In this document: positions 6,501 through 13,205 of the stretch, in pieces
How positions within the stretch are numbered: the first letter of the stretch is position 1
Layout: every line of letters begins with the position of its first letter
Source of the DNA: T1Sed10-7 sp047921175
Lineage (GTDB): Bacteria > Actinomycetota > Nitriliruptoria > Nitriliruptorales > Nitriliruptoraceae
NCBI GenBank assembly: GCA_047921175.1
Contig: JBLRWQ010000065.1
Span: forward strand, 1 to 16,145
Reading direction: 5' to 3'
DNA: 16,145 nt
Position numbers and translations under genes: made by a program
The notes under the pieces: model-generated
Database searches by the model: none
Told to the model about the DNA's origin: nothing
What the model saw: only the letters and a program-made list of their open reading frames with translations

Positions 6501-7088
6501 ATGCGAGACAGCACGGGACGGCCGGACCGACGCGAGGACCTGCTGGCCGCGGCCGGCCGCCGCTTCGTGGCCGTCGGCATCCGCAAGACGACCATGGAGG
6601 ACATCGCCCGTGAGGCGCGCGCCGGGAAGGCGACCCTCTACCGCCACTTCGGCAACAAGGACGAGGTCATCGACGCGCTGCTCGAGCGTGAGGGGGAGCG
6701 GTTCACCCGTGCCCTGGAGCGCGGGACCCGCGGCAACGAGCTGGCCACCGAGCGGCTCGAGGGGGCCTTCCTCGCCGGGGTCCGGTTCTTCGTCGAGCAT
6801 CCGATCCTGACCAAGGGCCGCGACGAGGAACCGGGCATCCTGCTGCCACGCATCACCGCCGGTGGCGGCCCGCTGGTGCGTCGCGGCCTGGCCCTGTTCA
6901 CGGCACTGATCGAGGAGGGTGTCGCCTCGGGTCAGCTCCGGCCCGTCGACCCTCCCGCCGCCGCCGAGGTGATCGTCCGGCTGATCCTGTCGTACTTCGC
7001 CTTCCCTCCGATGCACGTCCGGGTCGACGACCCCGAGCAGGCTGCGGCCTTCGCCCGGGGGCTGGTGGCCGGTGCGTTGCGCGCGTGA
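6501..7088 (+). CDS. TetR/AcrR-family transcriptional regulator, 195 aa
   Basis: The N-terminal DNA-binding domain is clear: L-L-A-A-A-G-R-R-F (14-22), then the helix-turn-helix around residues 28-50 including T-T-M-E-D-I-A-R-E-A and K-A-T-L-Y-R-H-F, followed by G-N-K-D-E-V. The remaining ~140 residues form the helical ligand-binding/dimer domain, which is not conserved enough to predict an effector. The ATG at 6501 has AGGAG at 6487-6491, and the domain begins about 11 residues later, so this start is preferred over in-frame starts upstream in the intergenic region. It is divergent from whiB and convergent with mutM, the two stops being 6 nt apart. No transporter or enzyme adjoins it as an obvious target, so autoregulation or a distant target is likely. 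Confidence 0.9.
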   Translation: MRDSTGRPDRREDLLAAAGRRFVAVGIRKTTMEDIAREARAGKATLYRHFGNKDEVIDALLEREGERFTRALERGTRGNELATERLEGAFLAGVRFFVEHPILTKGRDEEPGILLPRITAGGGPLVRRGLALFTALIEEGVASGQLRPVDPPAAAEVIVRLILSYFAFPPMHVRVDDPEQAAAFARGLVAGALRA

Positions 7089-7094
7089 GCCCGC

Positions 7095-7934
7095 TCACAC
7101 CCGCTGGCAACGCGGACAGGAGGTGGTGCCACGCTGCGCGACCACCGTGCGGCGCAGGACCGTGCCGCAACGGCGGCAGGGCTGGCCCTGCTTGCCGTAG
7201 ACGTCCAGCTGCGTGGCGTAGCGGCCGCTCTGCCCGTTGACCATCTCGTAGTCGCGGAAGGTGGTCCCCTCCCGGGCCACGGCGGCGGCCAGCACCTCGA
7301 TGATGGCGGTGTGCAGCCGTGCCGCCCGGGCGGGACCGACGCGACGGGAGGCCGGGTGGATGCGGGCGCGCCACAGCGCCTCGTCGGCGTAGATGTTGCC
7401 GACGCCCGCCACCAGCCGTTGGTCGAGCAGGCGGGCCTTGACCGGGGCACGGGTCGCGGCCAGCGCGGCCGCGAAGGGTCCGAGCGCGAAGGCGGGCGAC
7501 AACGGCTCGGGTCCGAGCACCGCCAGGGTCGGTACCACCTCGGCGTAGTCCCCGGCCGGTACCACGGACAGGCGACCGAACCGGCGTGGGTCGCGGAAGC
7601 GCAGCACGCTGCCGTCGTCGAGGCGCAGCCGGGCCCGCACGTGGCTCAGCCCGGCGTCCGGGTCGCTGGCTGCCGGGGCCACCGGCTCCCAGCGCAGCGA
7701 GCCGGTCATGCCCAGGTGCAGGACCAGCTCGCGCCGGGGTGGCGGCCCGGCGAGCGGGCACAGCAGGAACTTGCCCCGACGGTCCACGGCGTCGATCGTC
7801 AGACCGACCAGGTCGCCGACGGCGTGGAAGCGTGCGTGCGGCGAGGCATCCCACCAGACGTCCTCGACGCGCCGGCCGGTCAGGACCGGGACCAGCTGTC
7901 GGCGGACGGATTCGACCTCGGGAAGCTCGGGCAC
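7095..7934 (-). CDS. mutM: formamidopyrimidine-DNA glycosylase (Fpg/MutM), 279 aa
   Basis: Bifunctional base-excision repair enzyme that removes 8-oxoguanine and ring-opened purines and nicks the abasic site. The processed N-terminus P2-E3-L-P-E-V-E provides the Schiff-base proline and catalytic glutamate. K55 (R-R-G-K-F), the intercalation-loop methionine in L-G-M-T-G-S-L, and the helix-two-turn-helix with N180 (V-G-N-I-Y-A-D-E-A-L) are all present. The C-terminal zinc finger is intact, C253-x2-C256 and C273-x2-C276, with R268 between. The GTG at 7934 puts proline directly after the start, as the mechanism needs, so the start is certain. No ribosome binding site precedes it; a minus-strand TAGCCT -10 lies 8-13 nt upstream, suggesting a leaderless transcript. 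The usual mutM neighbours (rnc, smc, rpmF) are absent. Confidence 0.96.
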   Translation of the reverse strand: MPELPEVESVRRQLVPVLTGRRVEDVWWDASPHARFHAVGDLVGLTIDAVDRRGKFLLCPLAGPPPRRELVLHLGMTGSLRWEPVAPAASDPDAGLSHVRARLRLDDGSVLRFRDPRRFGRLSVVPAGDYAEVVPTLAVLGPEPLSPAFALGPFAAALAATRAPVKARLLDQRLVAGVGNIYADEALWRARIHPASRRVGPARAARLHTAIIEVLAAAVAREGTTFRDYEMVNGQSGRYATQLDVYGKQGQPCRRCGTVLRRTVVAQRGTTSCPRCQRV

Positions 7935-7941
7935 GGCCGGC

Positions 7942-7963
7942 AGGCTACCTACGTCGATAGCCT
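7942..7963. promoter_or_regulatory. paired divergent -10 elements between mutM and the DUF309 operon
   Basis: AGGCTA (7942-7947) and TAGCCT (7958-7963) form a 6-bp inverted repeat around a 10-nt spacer. Each arm read outward is TAGCCT, a good TAnnnT -10 box. The left arm would start the mutM transcript at about its GTG codon (leaderless). The right arm would start the DUF309 operon near 7970, upstream of the GAGGA ribosome binding site at 7992. Alternatively it is one palindromic operator. Confidence 0.4.
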
Positions 7964-8003
7964 CGTCGGTGACGCCCGACGTAGCCGAGCCGAGGACCGG
8001 ACC

Positions 8004-8630
8004 GTGCCCGATCCCGTGGACGAGCCGACCGCGTCCGCCCCGAGCGGACGGGATCGGCGCGACGACGGCCGACCCGAGCAGGCCCGGCCACGCGATCGCA
8101 CCGGCCGGCCGCTGCCGTACGACACGACCGGGGTGCCGGTCACCGAGGACCACGAGCCGACGGACGTCGAGGAGGCGCTGGTGCTGGGCGCGCGGCTGTG
8201 GGATGAGCAGCGCTTCTTCGAGGCGCACGAGTGTCTCGAGCACGTCTGGCACGCCGCACCGCCCGAGGACACCCGGTTCTGGCAGGGCGTGATCCAGCTG
8301 GCGGTCGCCGGGGTCCACCTCCAGCGCGGCAACCCGGCCGGGGCCCGCACCCTGCTCGCCCGGGTCACCGAACGGCTGGAGGCCTACCCGGCCGTGCACC
8401 GGGGGGTGGACGTCGCCGGTGCGCTGGCGACCGCCCGGCGGGTGCTGGCCGACCTGGCGACGGGCGTGCCCCCCGAGGCGGCCGGCATCGGGCCGTTCCC
8501 GCACGCGTCCGGCGGTGCGTGGTTCGCACGCGAGGTCGGCGACACCGGACCGGCTACGCGCCCGACGCCGCTGCCCGAGGGCCCCCGTTGGCTCGCCGAG
8601 GGCCAGCCCCGACCGGCCATGCGCCGGTGA
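8004..8630 (+). CDS. DUF309-domain protein, 208 aa
   Basis: The core (about residues 56-155) is a DUF309 domain: F-F-E-A-H-E-C-L-E-H-V-W-H at 71-83, then F-W-Q-G-V-I-Q-L-A-V-A (92-102), and H-L-Q-R-G-N-P-A-G-A (105-114). This is the signature of a small all-helical family of unknown function found in many bacteria and plastids. The lead-in R-P-R-D-x2-G-R-P-L-P-Y (28-39) is usual in actinobacterial members, which supports a start well upstream of the core. The GTG at 8004 has GAGGA at 7992-7996 with 7-nt spacing. The last ~50 residues are Gly/Pro-rich and probably flexible. It is the first gene of a plus-strand operon with the zinc-ribbon, NYN and glycosyltransferase genes. No reaction is known for the family. 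Confidence 0.85.
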   Translation: MPDPVDEPTASAPSGRDRRDDGRPEQARPRDRTGRPLPYDTTGVPVTEDHEPTDVEEALVLGARLWDEQRFFEAHECLEHVWHAAPPEDTRFWQGVIQLAVAGVHLQRGNPAGARTLLARVTERLEAYPAVHRGVDVAGALATARRVLADLATGVPPEAAGIGPFPHASGGAWFAREVGDTGPATRPTPLPEGPRWLAEGQPRPAMRR

Positions 8631-8647
8631 CCCGCCACGGAGACGCC

Positions 8648-8911
8648 ATGCCAGCCGACCTCGCCCAGCCGCTCGCGCCGGGGCAGCGGTACCGCTGCGA
8701 TGCCTGCGGCAACGTGACCCGCTTCGACGTGGTGGCCACCGCCCGGACGCGGCGCTTCCTGCACTTCGACCTCGGTGGTGCCGTCGAGGTGGACGAGGAG
8801 GAGATCCTCGAGGAGACCGTGGCATCCGTGACCTGCCGCTGGTGCGCCCGCAGCGACGCCATCCGGGTCGAGGCGGCCCCGACGGCGGCCTCGGGTGGCG
8901 AGCGGCGGTGA
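8648..8911 (+). CDS. small zinc-ribbon protein, 87 aa
   Basis: Two CxxC knuckles, C17-x2-C20 (R-C-D-A-C-G-N) and C63-x2-C66 (T-C-R-W-C-A-R), suggest a four-cysteine zinc ribbon. They are separated by a beta-rich segment with an acidic patch around residues 48-56 (V-D-E-E-E-I-L-E-E). There is no signal peptide or membrane segment, so it is cytosolic; zinc binding and a role as a nucleic-acid or protein adaptor are inference. I recognise no named family. The ATG at 8648 has GGAG at 8639-8642. It follows the DUF309 gene by 17 nt, and its stop overlaps the start of the NYN-domain gene (GTGA), so it is likely made in step with the putative RNase and might be its partner. Confidence 0.8.
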   Translation: MPADLAQPLAPGQRYRCDACGNVTRFDVVATARTRRFLHFDLGGAVEVDEEEILEETVASVTCRWCARSDAIRVEAAPTAASGGERR

Positions 8912-10077
8912 CCGACGACGCCGGTGCACCGGATGGGACGCCGCCGACGGCCGAGGCGTGGGCCTCGCTGCCGGCCGACACGTGGGGGGCCGTCCTGGTC
9001 GCCGTGCGCACCGAGCTCGCCGCGACGGAGCCGATCACGGCGCAGGCACGCTCGGTGCTGGAGCGCCCGACGAGCCGCCTGGTCGCCGGCCGCGGGCGCA
9101 AGCAGGTGATCGATCTGCTGGTCGCCGACCCGCGTCTGGGGGCGACGGTGGTGGCGACGCTGGACGCCGCCGATCGCGCCCACCTGGCAGCGACGGTCGC
9201 CCCCGAGGACGACGACGTGCAGGCGCGCGCCGGGGAGCGTGCGGCCGACGAGGAGCGCCTGCGTGCGCGCGTGCGTCGGCTCCGGGGCGAACGGGACGAG
9301 TGGCAGCGCCGCGCGGCGGGAGCCCAGGCGCGCGTGGGCCAGCTGGAACGGGACCTGGCCACGCTGCAGCAGGACGTCCAGGACCGTGACCGCACCGTGG
9401 AGGCGCTCGAGCGCACGCTGGGGCAGGCCGGGCAGGAGCGTGACCGGGCCGTGCAGCGCGAACGGCGTCGCCGCGACGCCGAGGTCGCACGGCTCGAGGA
9501 GCAGGTCGCCCAGCTACGTCGGGCGGAGGAGGAACGCCGGGCCGCGGCACGCCGACGGGCGGCCGCGGCGGAGCGTGAGGCCGGGCGGACGGAGCCGGTC
9601 GTCCCCGAGCCGGCTGCGGTGGCCCGCCTCACCCCGGGGCGGCCGACCCGGCTGCCGAGGCACGTCGCCCCCGACACGACCGAGGCGGCACGGCTGCTGC
9701 TCGGACCGGGCCGGCTGGTGCTGATCGACGGCTACAACGTCACCCGCGCCCACCGTGACGACCTCGACCTCGAAGGGCAGCGCACCTGGCTGCTGCAGCG
9801 CTGCGTCACCGCGGCCGCCACCCACCGGCTGCGGCCCGTGGTGGTCTTCGACGGGCAGCGCGCGGCGGCGGCCCGTCCCACCGTCGCCCGGCAGCAGGTC
9901 GAGGTCCGGTTCACCCCGGCCGGCATCACCGCCGACGACGAGCTGGTCCTGGCCGTCGAGGCCACGGACGAGCCGGTGGTCGTGGTCACCGACGACCGCG
10001 AGCTCCGGCAGCGGGTGCGGGCGAGCGGCGCGGACGTGGTGGGGACCACGGCCTTCCTCGGTGTGGTGGGTCGGTGA
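8908..10077 (+). CDS. coiled-coil protein with C-terminal NYN (YacP/Rae1-like) RNase domain, 389 aa
   Basis: Three parts are visible. Residues 12-100 form a helical N-terminal region. Residues about 105-225 are a long charged coiled coil rich in Glu, Arg and Ala. Residues 268-389 are a NYN/PIN-fold domain with L-V-L-I-D274-G-Y-N277-V, V-V-V-F-D315-G, T-A-D343-D344-E and V-V-T-D362-D363-R-E-L, i.e. the acidic cluster that binds metal in these RNases. Bacillus YacP/Rae1, a ribosome-associated mRNA endonuclease, has the same domain but lacks the N-terminal extension. The closest known architecture is the actinobacterial 'NYN domain-containing protein', of unproved function. The GTG at 8908 overlaps the zinc-ribbon gene by 4 nt. 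The stop in turn overlaps the glycosyltransferase start by 4 nt. A role in RNA cleavage is inferred from the domain. Confidence 0.87.
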   Translation: MTDDAGAPDGTPPTAEAWASLPADTWGAVLVAVRTELAATEPITAQARSVLERPTSRLVAGRGRKQVIDLLVADPRLGATVVATLDAADRAHLAATVAPEDDDVQARAGERAADEERLRARVRRLRGERDEWQRRAAGAQARVGQLERDLATLQQDVQDRDRTVEALERTLGQAGQERDRAVQRERRRRDAEVARLEEQVAQLRRAEEERRAAARRRAAAAEREAGRTEPVVPEPAAVARLTPGRPTRLPRHVAPDTTEAARLLLGPGRLVLIDGYNVTRAHRDDLDLEGQRTWLLQRCVTAAATHRLRPVVVFDGQRAAAARPTVARQQVEVRFTPAGITADDELVLAVEATDEPVVVVTDDRELRQRVRASGADVVGTTAFLGVVGR

Positions 10078-11243
10078 GCCTCGAGGTCCTGTGGCTCACG
10101 AACGACCTGCCGCCACGCACCGGGGGCGTCCAGCAGTTCGTCGTCAACCTGCTGCGCCGGGTCCACCCGACCACCTCGGTGGTGGTGGGGCCGCGGTCGG
10201 GTCCGGCCGCGGCGGCCGCGGACGCGCGCGAGCCCTACCGGACCGTGCGGCTGCGGGGCCCGGTCCTGCCCGGCCCGGATCTGCGTCGTGTCGTGCGCGA
10301 TATCGCGCGCATCCGGCCGCCGGAGGTGGTCGTGCTCGGCGCAGCCTGGCCGCTCGGCGCGGCAGCGGGCTGGCTGCGCCGTCGGCTGGAGGTCCCGGTC
10401 GTCGCCCTGACCCACGGGTTCGAGGCGGGCATGCCGGGCGTGGGGCTCGGCCCGCTGGTCGCCCTCGTCACCCGGGAGCTCGCCGCAGCGACCACGATCA
10501 GCCGCTTCACCGCCTCGCGGCTCGCCGGTTCCCTGGCGTCGGAACGGGTGCGGTCGCTGCCGCCGGGCGTCGACGCGGCCCGGTTCCATCCCGGGGTGGA
10601 CGGCACCGGCCTGCGGACCGAGCTCGACCTCCCGCCCGACGCCCAGGTGGTCGGCTGCATCTCCCGGCTGGTACCGCGCAAGGGCCAGGACCTGCTGCTG
10701 GAGGTCTGGCCGGAGGTCCAGCGTCGGCATCCGCGGGCCTGGCTGCTCCTCGTCGGCGAGGGGCCGAGCGAGGCCCGGCTCCGGCGCCAGGCGCGGGCGT
10801 TGGGGCCACGGGCCCAGGTCCGGCTGGCCGGTGCGCTGGCCTGGGACCGGCTCCCGGAGGCCTACGCCGCCTGCGACGTGTTCGCGATGCCCTGCCGGAC
10901 CCGCTGGGGCGGACTGGACGTCGAGGGGCTCGGGATCGTCTACCTCGAGGCGCTCGCGAGCGGCATCCCGATCGTCGTCGGCCGCTCCGGGGGGGCGCCG
11001 GAGACGGTGCTGGACCCGCGGGTCGGCACGGTCGTGGACGGCCGGGACCCGGCCGCACTGGTCGCCGCGCTCGATCACTGGCTCGGTGACCCCGGGGCGC
11101 GTCAGGTGGCGGGCAGCGTCGGCCGCGACCTCGCGGTGGCGCAGGTCGGCTGGGACGCGATCGCGGCCGACCTCGCCGCCCTGCTCGACGAGGTCGTCGC
11201 GGCCGCCCCGTTCACAGCCCGGGGGAGCGGAACTCGATCGTGA
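10074..11243 (+). CDS. pimB: GT4 glycosyltransferase, PimB-like mannosyltransferase, 389 aa
   Basis: GT-B fold retaining glycosyltransferase of family 4. The N-terminal half opens with L-T-N-D-L-P-P-R-T-G-G-V-Q (9-20), the acceptor-side signature. The C-terminal half has S-R198-L-V-P-R-K203-G-Q-D (sugar-nucleotide phosphate contacts), A-M-P-C-R-T-R (271-277) and the E284-x7-E292 motif in D-V-E-G-L-G-I-V-Y-L-E, then G-G-A-P-E-T-V. These segments agree closely, from memory, with PimB (Rv2188c), which adds the second mannose of phosphatidylinositol mannosides on the cytoplasmic face of the membrane using GDP-mannose. The donor and acceptor in this organism are not proved by sequence. The GTG at 10074 overlaps the NYN gene by 4 nt. 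The 3' end overlaps the convergent membrane-protein gene by 32 nt. Confidence 0.88.
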   Translation: MSLEVLWLTNDLPPRTGGVQQFVVNLLRRVHPTTSVVVGPRSGPAAAAADAREPYRTVRLRGPVLPGPDLRRVVRDIARIRPPEVVVLGAAWPLGAAAGWLRRRLEVPVVALTHGFEAGMPGVGLGPLVALVTRELAAATTISRFTASRLAGSLASERVRSLPPGVDAARFHPGVDGTGLRTELDLPPDAQVVGCISRLVPRKGQDLLLEVWPEVQRRHPRAWLLLVGEGPSEARLRRQARALGPRAQVRLAGALAWDRLPEAYAACDVFAMPCRTRWGGLDVEGLGIVYLEALASGIPIVVGRSGGAPETVLDPRVGTVVDGRDPAALVAALDHWLGDPGARQVAGSVGRDLAVAQVGWDAIAADLAALLDEVVAAAPFTARGSGTRS

Positions 11244-13116
11244 CGATGACGGGCAGGTGCGGCGAGGCGGTCGTGGCCGGGGTCGCGACCGTCGAGCGAC
11301 GCAGCTCCGGTGACAGCAGGACGTGGTCACGCTGGTCCGTGGGAGCCCACGACGGGTACGTCGTGCTGTTCTCCGGCAGCGCCGTGGTCACGAGCGCGTC
11401 GAAGCTGTCGAGGGTGGTGGTGCCGTCCCGGGTGCCGAGGTCACCGAGGACCACGGTGGGCAGGTCCCGGGCCCGCAGGCGGGCCACCGTCCCGGCCAGG
11501 GCCCGGGCCTGGGCCAGCCGGAGCTCCTCGGCGTCGCCGCCCGGCAGGAGCTGCGCGCCGACGATCCCCAGGGTGCGGTCCTCGTCGAGCTGGACGATGG
11601 CGGCGACCTGGCTCCGGGGTGGCTGGCGCGGCTCGCCCGGCAGGGTCGTGCTCGCGAGCTCCAGGATCGGGTAGCGGCTGAGCAGCGCGTGGCCGTGGAC
11701 CTCGTCGGCCGAGGGCACGAAGGCGACGTGCTCGAGCCCGAGTCCCGCCGCCAACCGCGGGAGCGCGTCCTGACCGCCGGTGAGCCACCAGCCTCGGTCC
11801 ACGGCGTTCAGGAACACCACGTCGGCGGCGTGGCTCGCCAGCAGCGCCGCCTGGCGGTCGGGGTCGAAACGGCCATCGGTCCCGAAGCCGGACCGCACGT
11901 GGAAGGTCGCGACGGTCAGCAGGTCGTCGGGGGCGGTGACGGTGCGGGTCGTCCCCGCGGTTGCGGCCAGCGCCGCCGTCGCGGCCACCCCGACCGCCAC
12001 CAGCAGCACCGTCGCCACCGCGGTTGGGCGGATCCGGCCGCGCACCGTGACGTAGCCGGCCCGCCGGGTCGCGACCGCTGTCAGGGCGACCGCGACCAGT
12101 GCTGTGGCCAGCAGCAGGATGCGCGGGTTGACGGGCAGCCCCAGGCCCGGTCCGAGCGCGTGCAGGAGCAGGATCGTGCCGGCACCCGCCAGGGCGACAC
12201 CCGCGACCCGCGCCCGCTGGCGCACCGTGCTGGCCCGCCCGGCTCCCGCGAGCAGGCCGGCGATCGCACCCAGCCCGACAGCGGTCAGCAGGGGCCCGAG
12301 CACCCCGGTCCACCCGGTCGCCGGCAACGCTGCCGTTGACCCGACCAGGATCGCGGTGGCACCGAGCAGCGCGGCGCGGGTCGGCGCGAGCCGGGGGGCG
12401 AGCAGGGCCGCCAGCACCGCCGCGCCCTGGACCGCGGCGGAGGTTGCGGCGATGGCCCCCGGGGACCAGCCGGTGGCGACCGCCAGGCGGCCCGCCGGCG
12501 CGGTCAGGGTCCCGGTCAGCACCAGCGCCGGCAGCAGCCACCACCACGGCCAGGCCGGCGGGCCGGTGCTGGCGTCGGCCGCCAGCAAGCGCGCCCGGGT
12601 CGGTCCGATCAGGGCGGTGAGCAGCACGAGCAGGGCCAGGACCGTCAGGATGGCGGGCACGCTCGTGGACCAGACCAGACCGGCGCCGCCCGAGGCGGCA
12701 CGCACGATCGCCTCCGTACCGATCCCGAGCAGGATGCCCACCCGGCCCGCGCGGCCCGACGGGCTCCCGGCGGCCAGCGCCACCAGGGCGGTCAGCCCGG
12801 CGGCCACACCCACCGCTGCGAGCGTCACCCGGCCGTCGATGCTCAGCTCGAGCAGCAAGCCGCCGCGGGCCAGGAGCAGGACCACGGTGCTGCCGACCCA
12901 GGTCCGACCGGGCCAGCGCTCGGCCAGCACCGCCGCCGCCAGCGGCACCGCCACGAGCACGAGCAGCGTCCACCCGAGCGCGGTGCCCAGCGCGACCCCG
13001 CGGTCCTCGGGGAGGACGACCAGCAGGGTCGGGGCGAGGACCCGGGTGAGCTCGACCAGCAGGAACGACACGACGAAGGCGCCCGCGGTCGGGGTGCGCT
13101 GCGTCTGCTCGGCCAC
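11212..13116 (-). CDS. multi-pass membrane protein with degenerate endonuclease/exonuclease/phosphatase (EEP) domain, 634 aa
   Basis: Residues 10-388 hold about a dozen hydrophobic helices (for example 12-34, 45-64, 155-171, 192-205, 273-291, 332-349 and 366-387). The last part, 398-634, has the layout of an EEP (DNase I-like) domain, probably outside the membrane. Landmarks are T-V-A-T-F-H (401-406), D-V-V-F-L-N-A-V-D-R-G (432-442), G-D559-L-G, R-D597-H598-V-L-L-S and S-P-H620-L-P-V. Several residues expected for catalysis differ: Asn to H406, Glu to A438, His to Q522, Asn to G561, and Asp of the S-D-H motif to P619. The domain may therefore bind rather than cleave. The GTG at 13116 has GGAG with 7-nt spacing. 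Membrane region plus EEP recalls the Cwh43/PGAP2-interacting architecture acting on phosphoinositol lipids, a loose analogy given the PimB-like neighbour. Confidence 0.82.
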   Translation of the reverse strand: MAEQTQRTPTAGAFVVSFLLVELTRVLAPTLLVVLPEDRGVALGTALGWTLLVLVAVPLAAAVLAERWPGRTWVGSTVVLLLARGGLLLELSIDGRVTLAAVGVAAGLTALVALAAGSPSGRAGRVGILLGIGTEAIVRAASGGAGLVWSTSVPAILTVLALLVLLTALIGPTRARLLAADASTGPPAWPWWWLLPALVLTGTLTAPAGRLAVATGWSPGAIAATSAAVQGAAVLAALLAPRLAPTRAALLGATAILVGSTAALPATGWTGVLGPLLTAVGLGAIAGLLAGAGRASTVRQRARVAGVALAGAGTILLLHALGPGLGLPVNPRILLLATALVAVALTAVATRRAGYVTVRGRIRPTAVATVLLVAVGVAATAALAATAGTTRTVTAPDDLLTVATFHVRSGFGTDGRFDPDRQAALLASHAADVVFLNAVDRGWWLTGGQDALPRLAAGLGLEHVAFVPSADEVHGHALLSRYPILELASTTLPGEPRQPPRSQVAAIVQLDEDRTLGIVGAQLLPGGDAEELRLAQARALAGTVARLRARDLPTVVLGDLGTRDGTTTLDSFDALVTTALPENSTTYPSWAPTDQRDHVLLSPELRRSTVATPATTASPHLPVIVTIEFRSPGL

Positions 13117-13142
13117 GGGCGGTCTCCGGCGGGTGCGTGGCG

Positions 13143-13165
13143 AGCCTAGGAGGTGACGCTACGGT
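13143..13165. promoter_or_regulatory. divergent promoter pair between the membrane-EEP gene and the esterase operon
   Basis: Minus-strand TAGGCT (13148-13143) is a good -10 for the membrane-EEP gene, giving a start near 13136 just before its ribosome binding site. Plus-strand TACGGT (13160-13165) is a -10 candidate for the esterase operon, giving a start near 13172. Between them, AGGAGGT (13148-13154) looks like a strong ribosome binding site for an alternative esterase start at GTG 13164; if that start is used, the plus-strand -10 must be elsewhere. Confidence 0.35.
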
Positions 13166-13192
13166 GCCCCACACCATCGGTGCCACGAGCGC

Positions 13193-13197
13193 GAGGG
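13193..13197 (+). promoter_or_regulatory. ribosome binding site that favours the esterase start at 13206
   Basis: GAGGG lies 8 nt before GTG 13206. The competing site AGGAGGT at 13148-13154 is a better match to the 16S rRNA tail and lies 9 nt before GTG 13164. The decision for 13206 rests on the family-typical N-terminus, not on ribosome-site strength. Confidence 0.4.
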
Positions 13198-13205
13198 ACA
13201 GGTCC

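Noticed and set aside
7085..7098. GTGAGC-CC-GCTCAC palindrome between tetR and mutM stops as a terminator
   Set aside because: The loop is only 2 nt, there is no T-run, and convergent TGA/TCA stops create such symmetry by themselves.
7935..9677. N-terminal extension of the mutM frame
   Set aside because: Catalysis needs proline right after the start at 7934; the upstream part is a shadow of the DUF309, zinc-ribbon and NYN genes.
13137..13205. Longer esterase starts at 13137 or 13164
   Set aside because: 13137 lacks a ribosome binding site; 13164 has one but adds residues not typical of the family and overlaps the best promoter candidate. 13164 remains possible.
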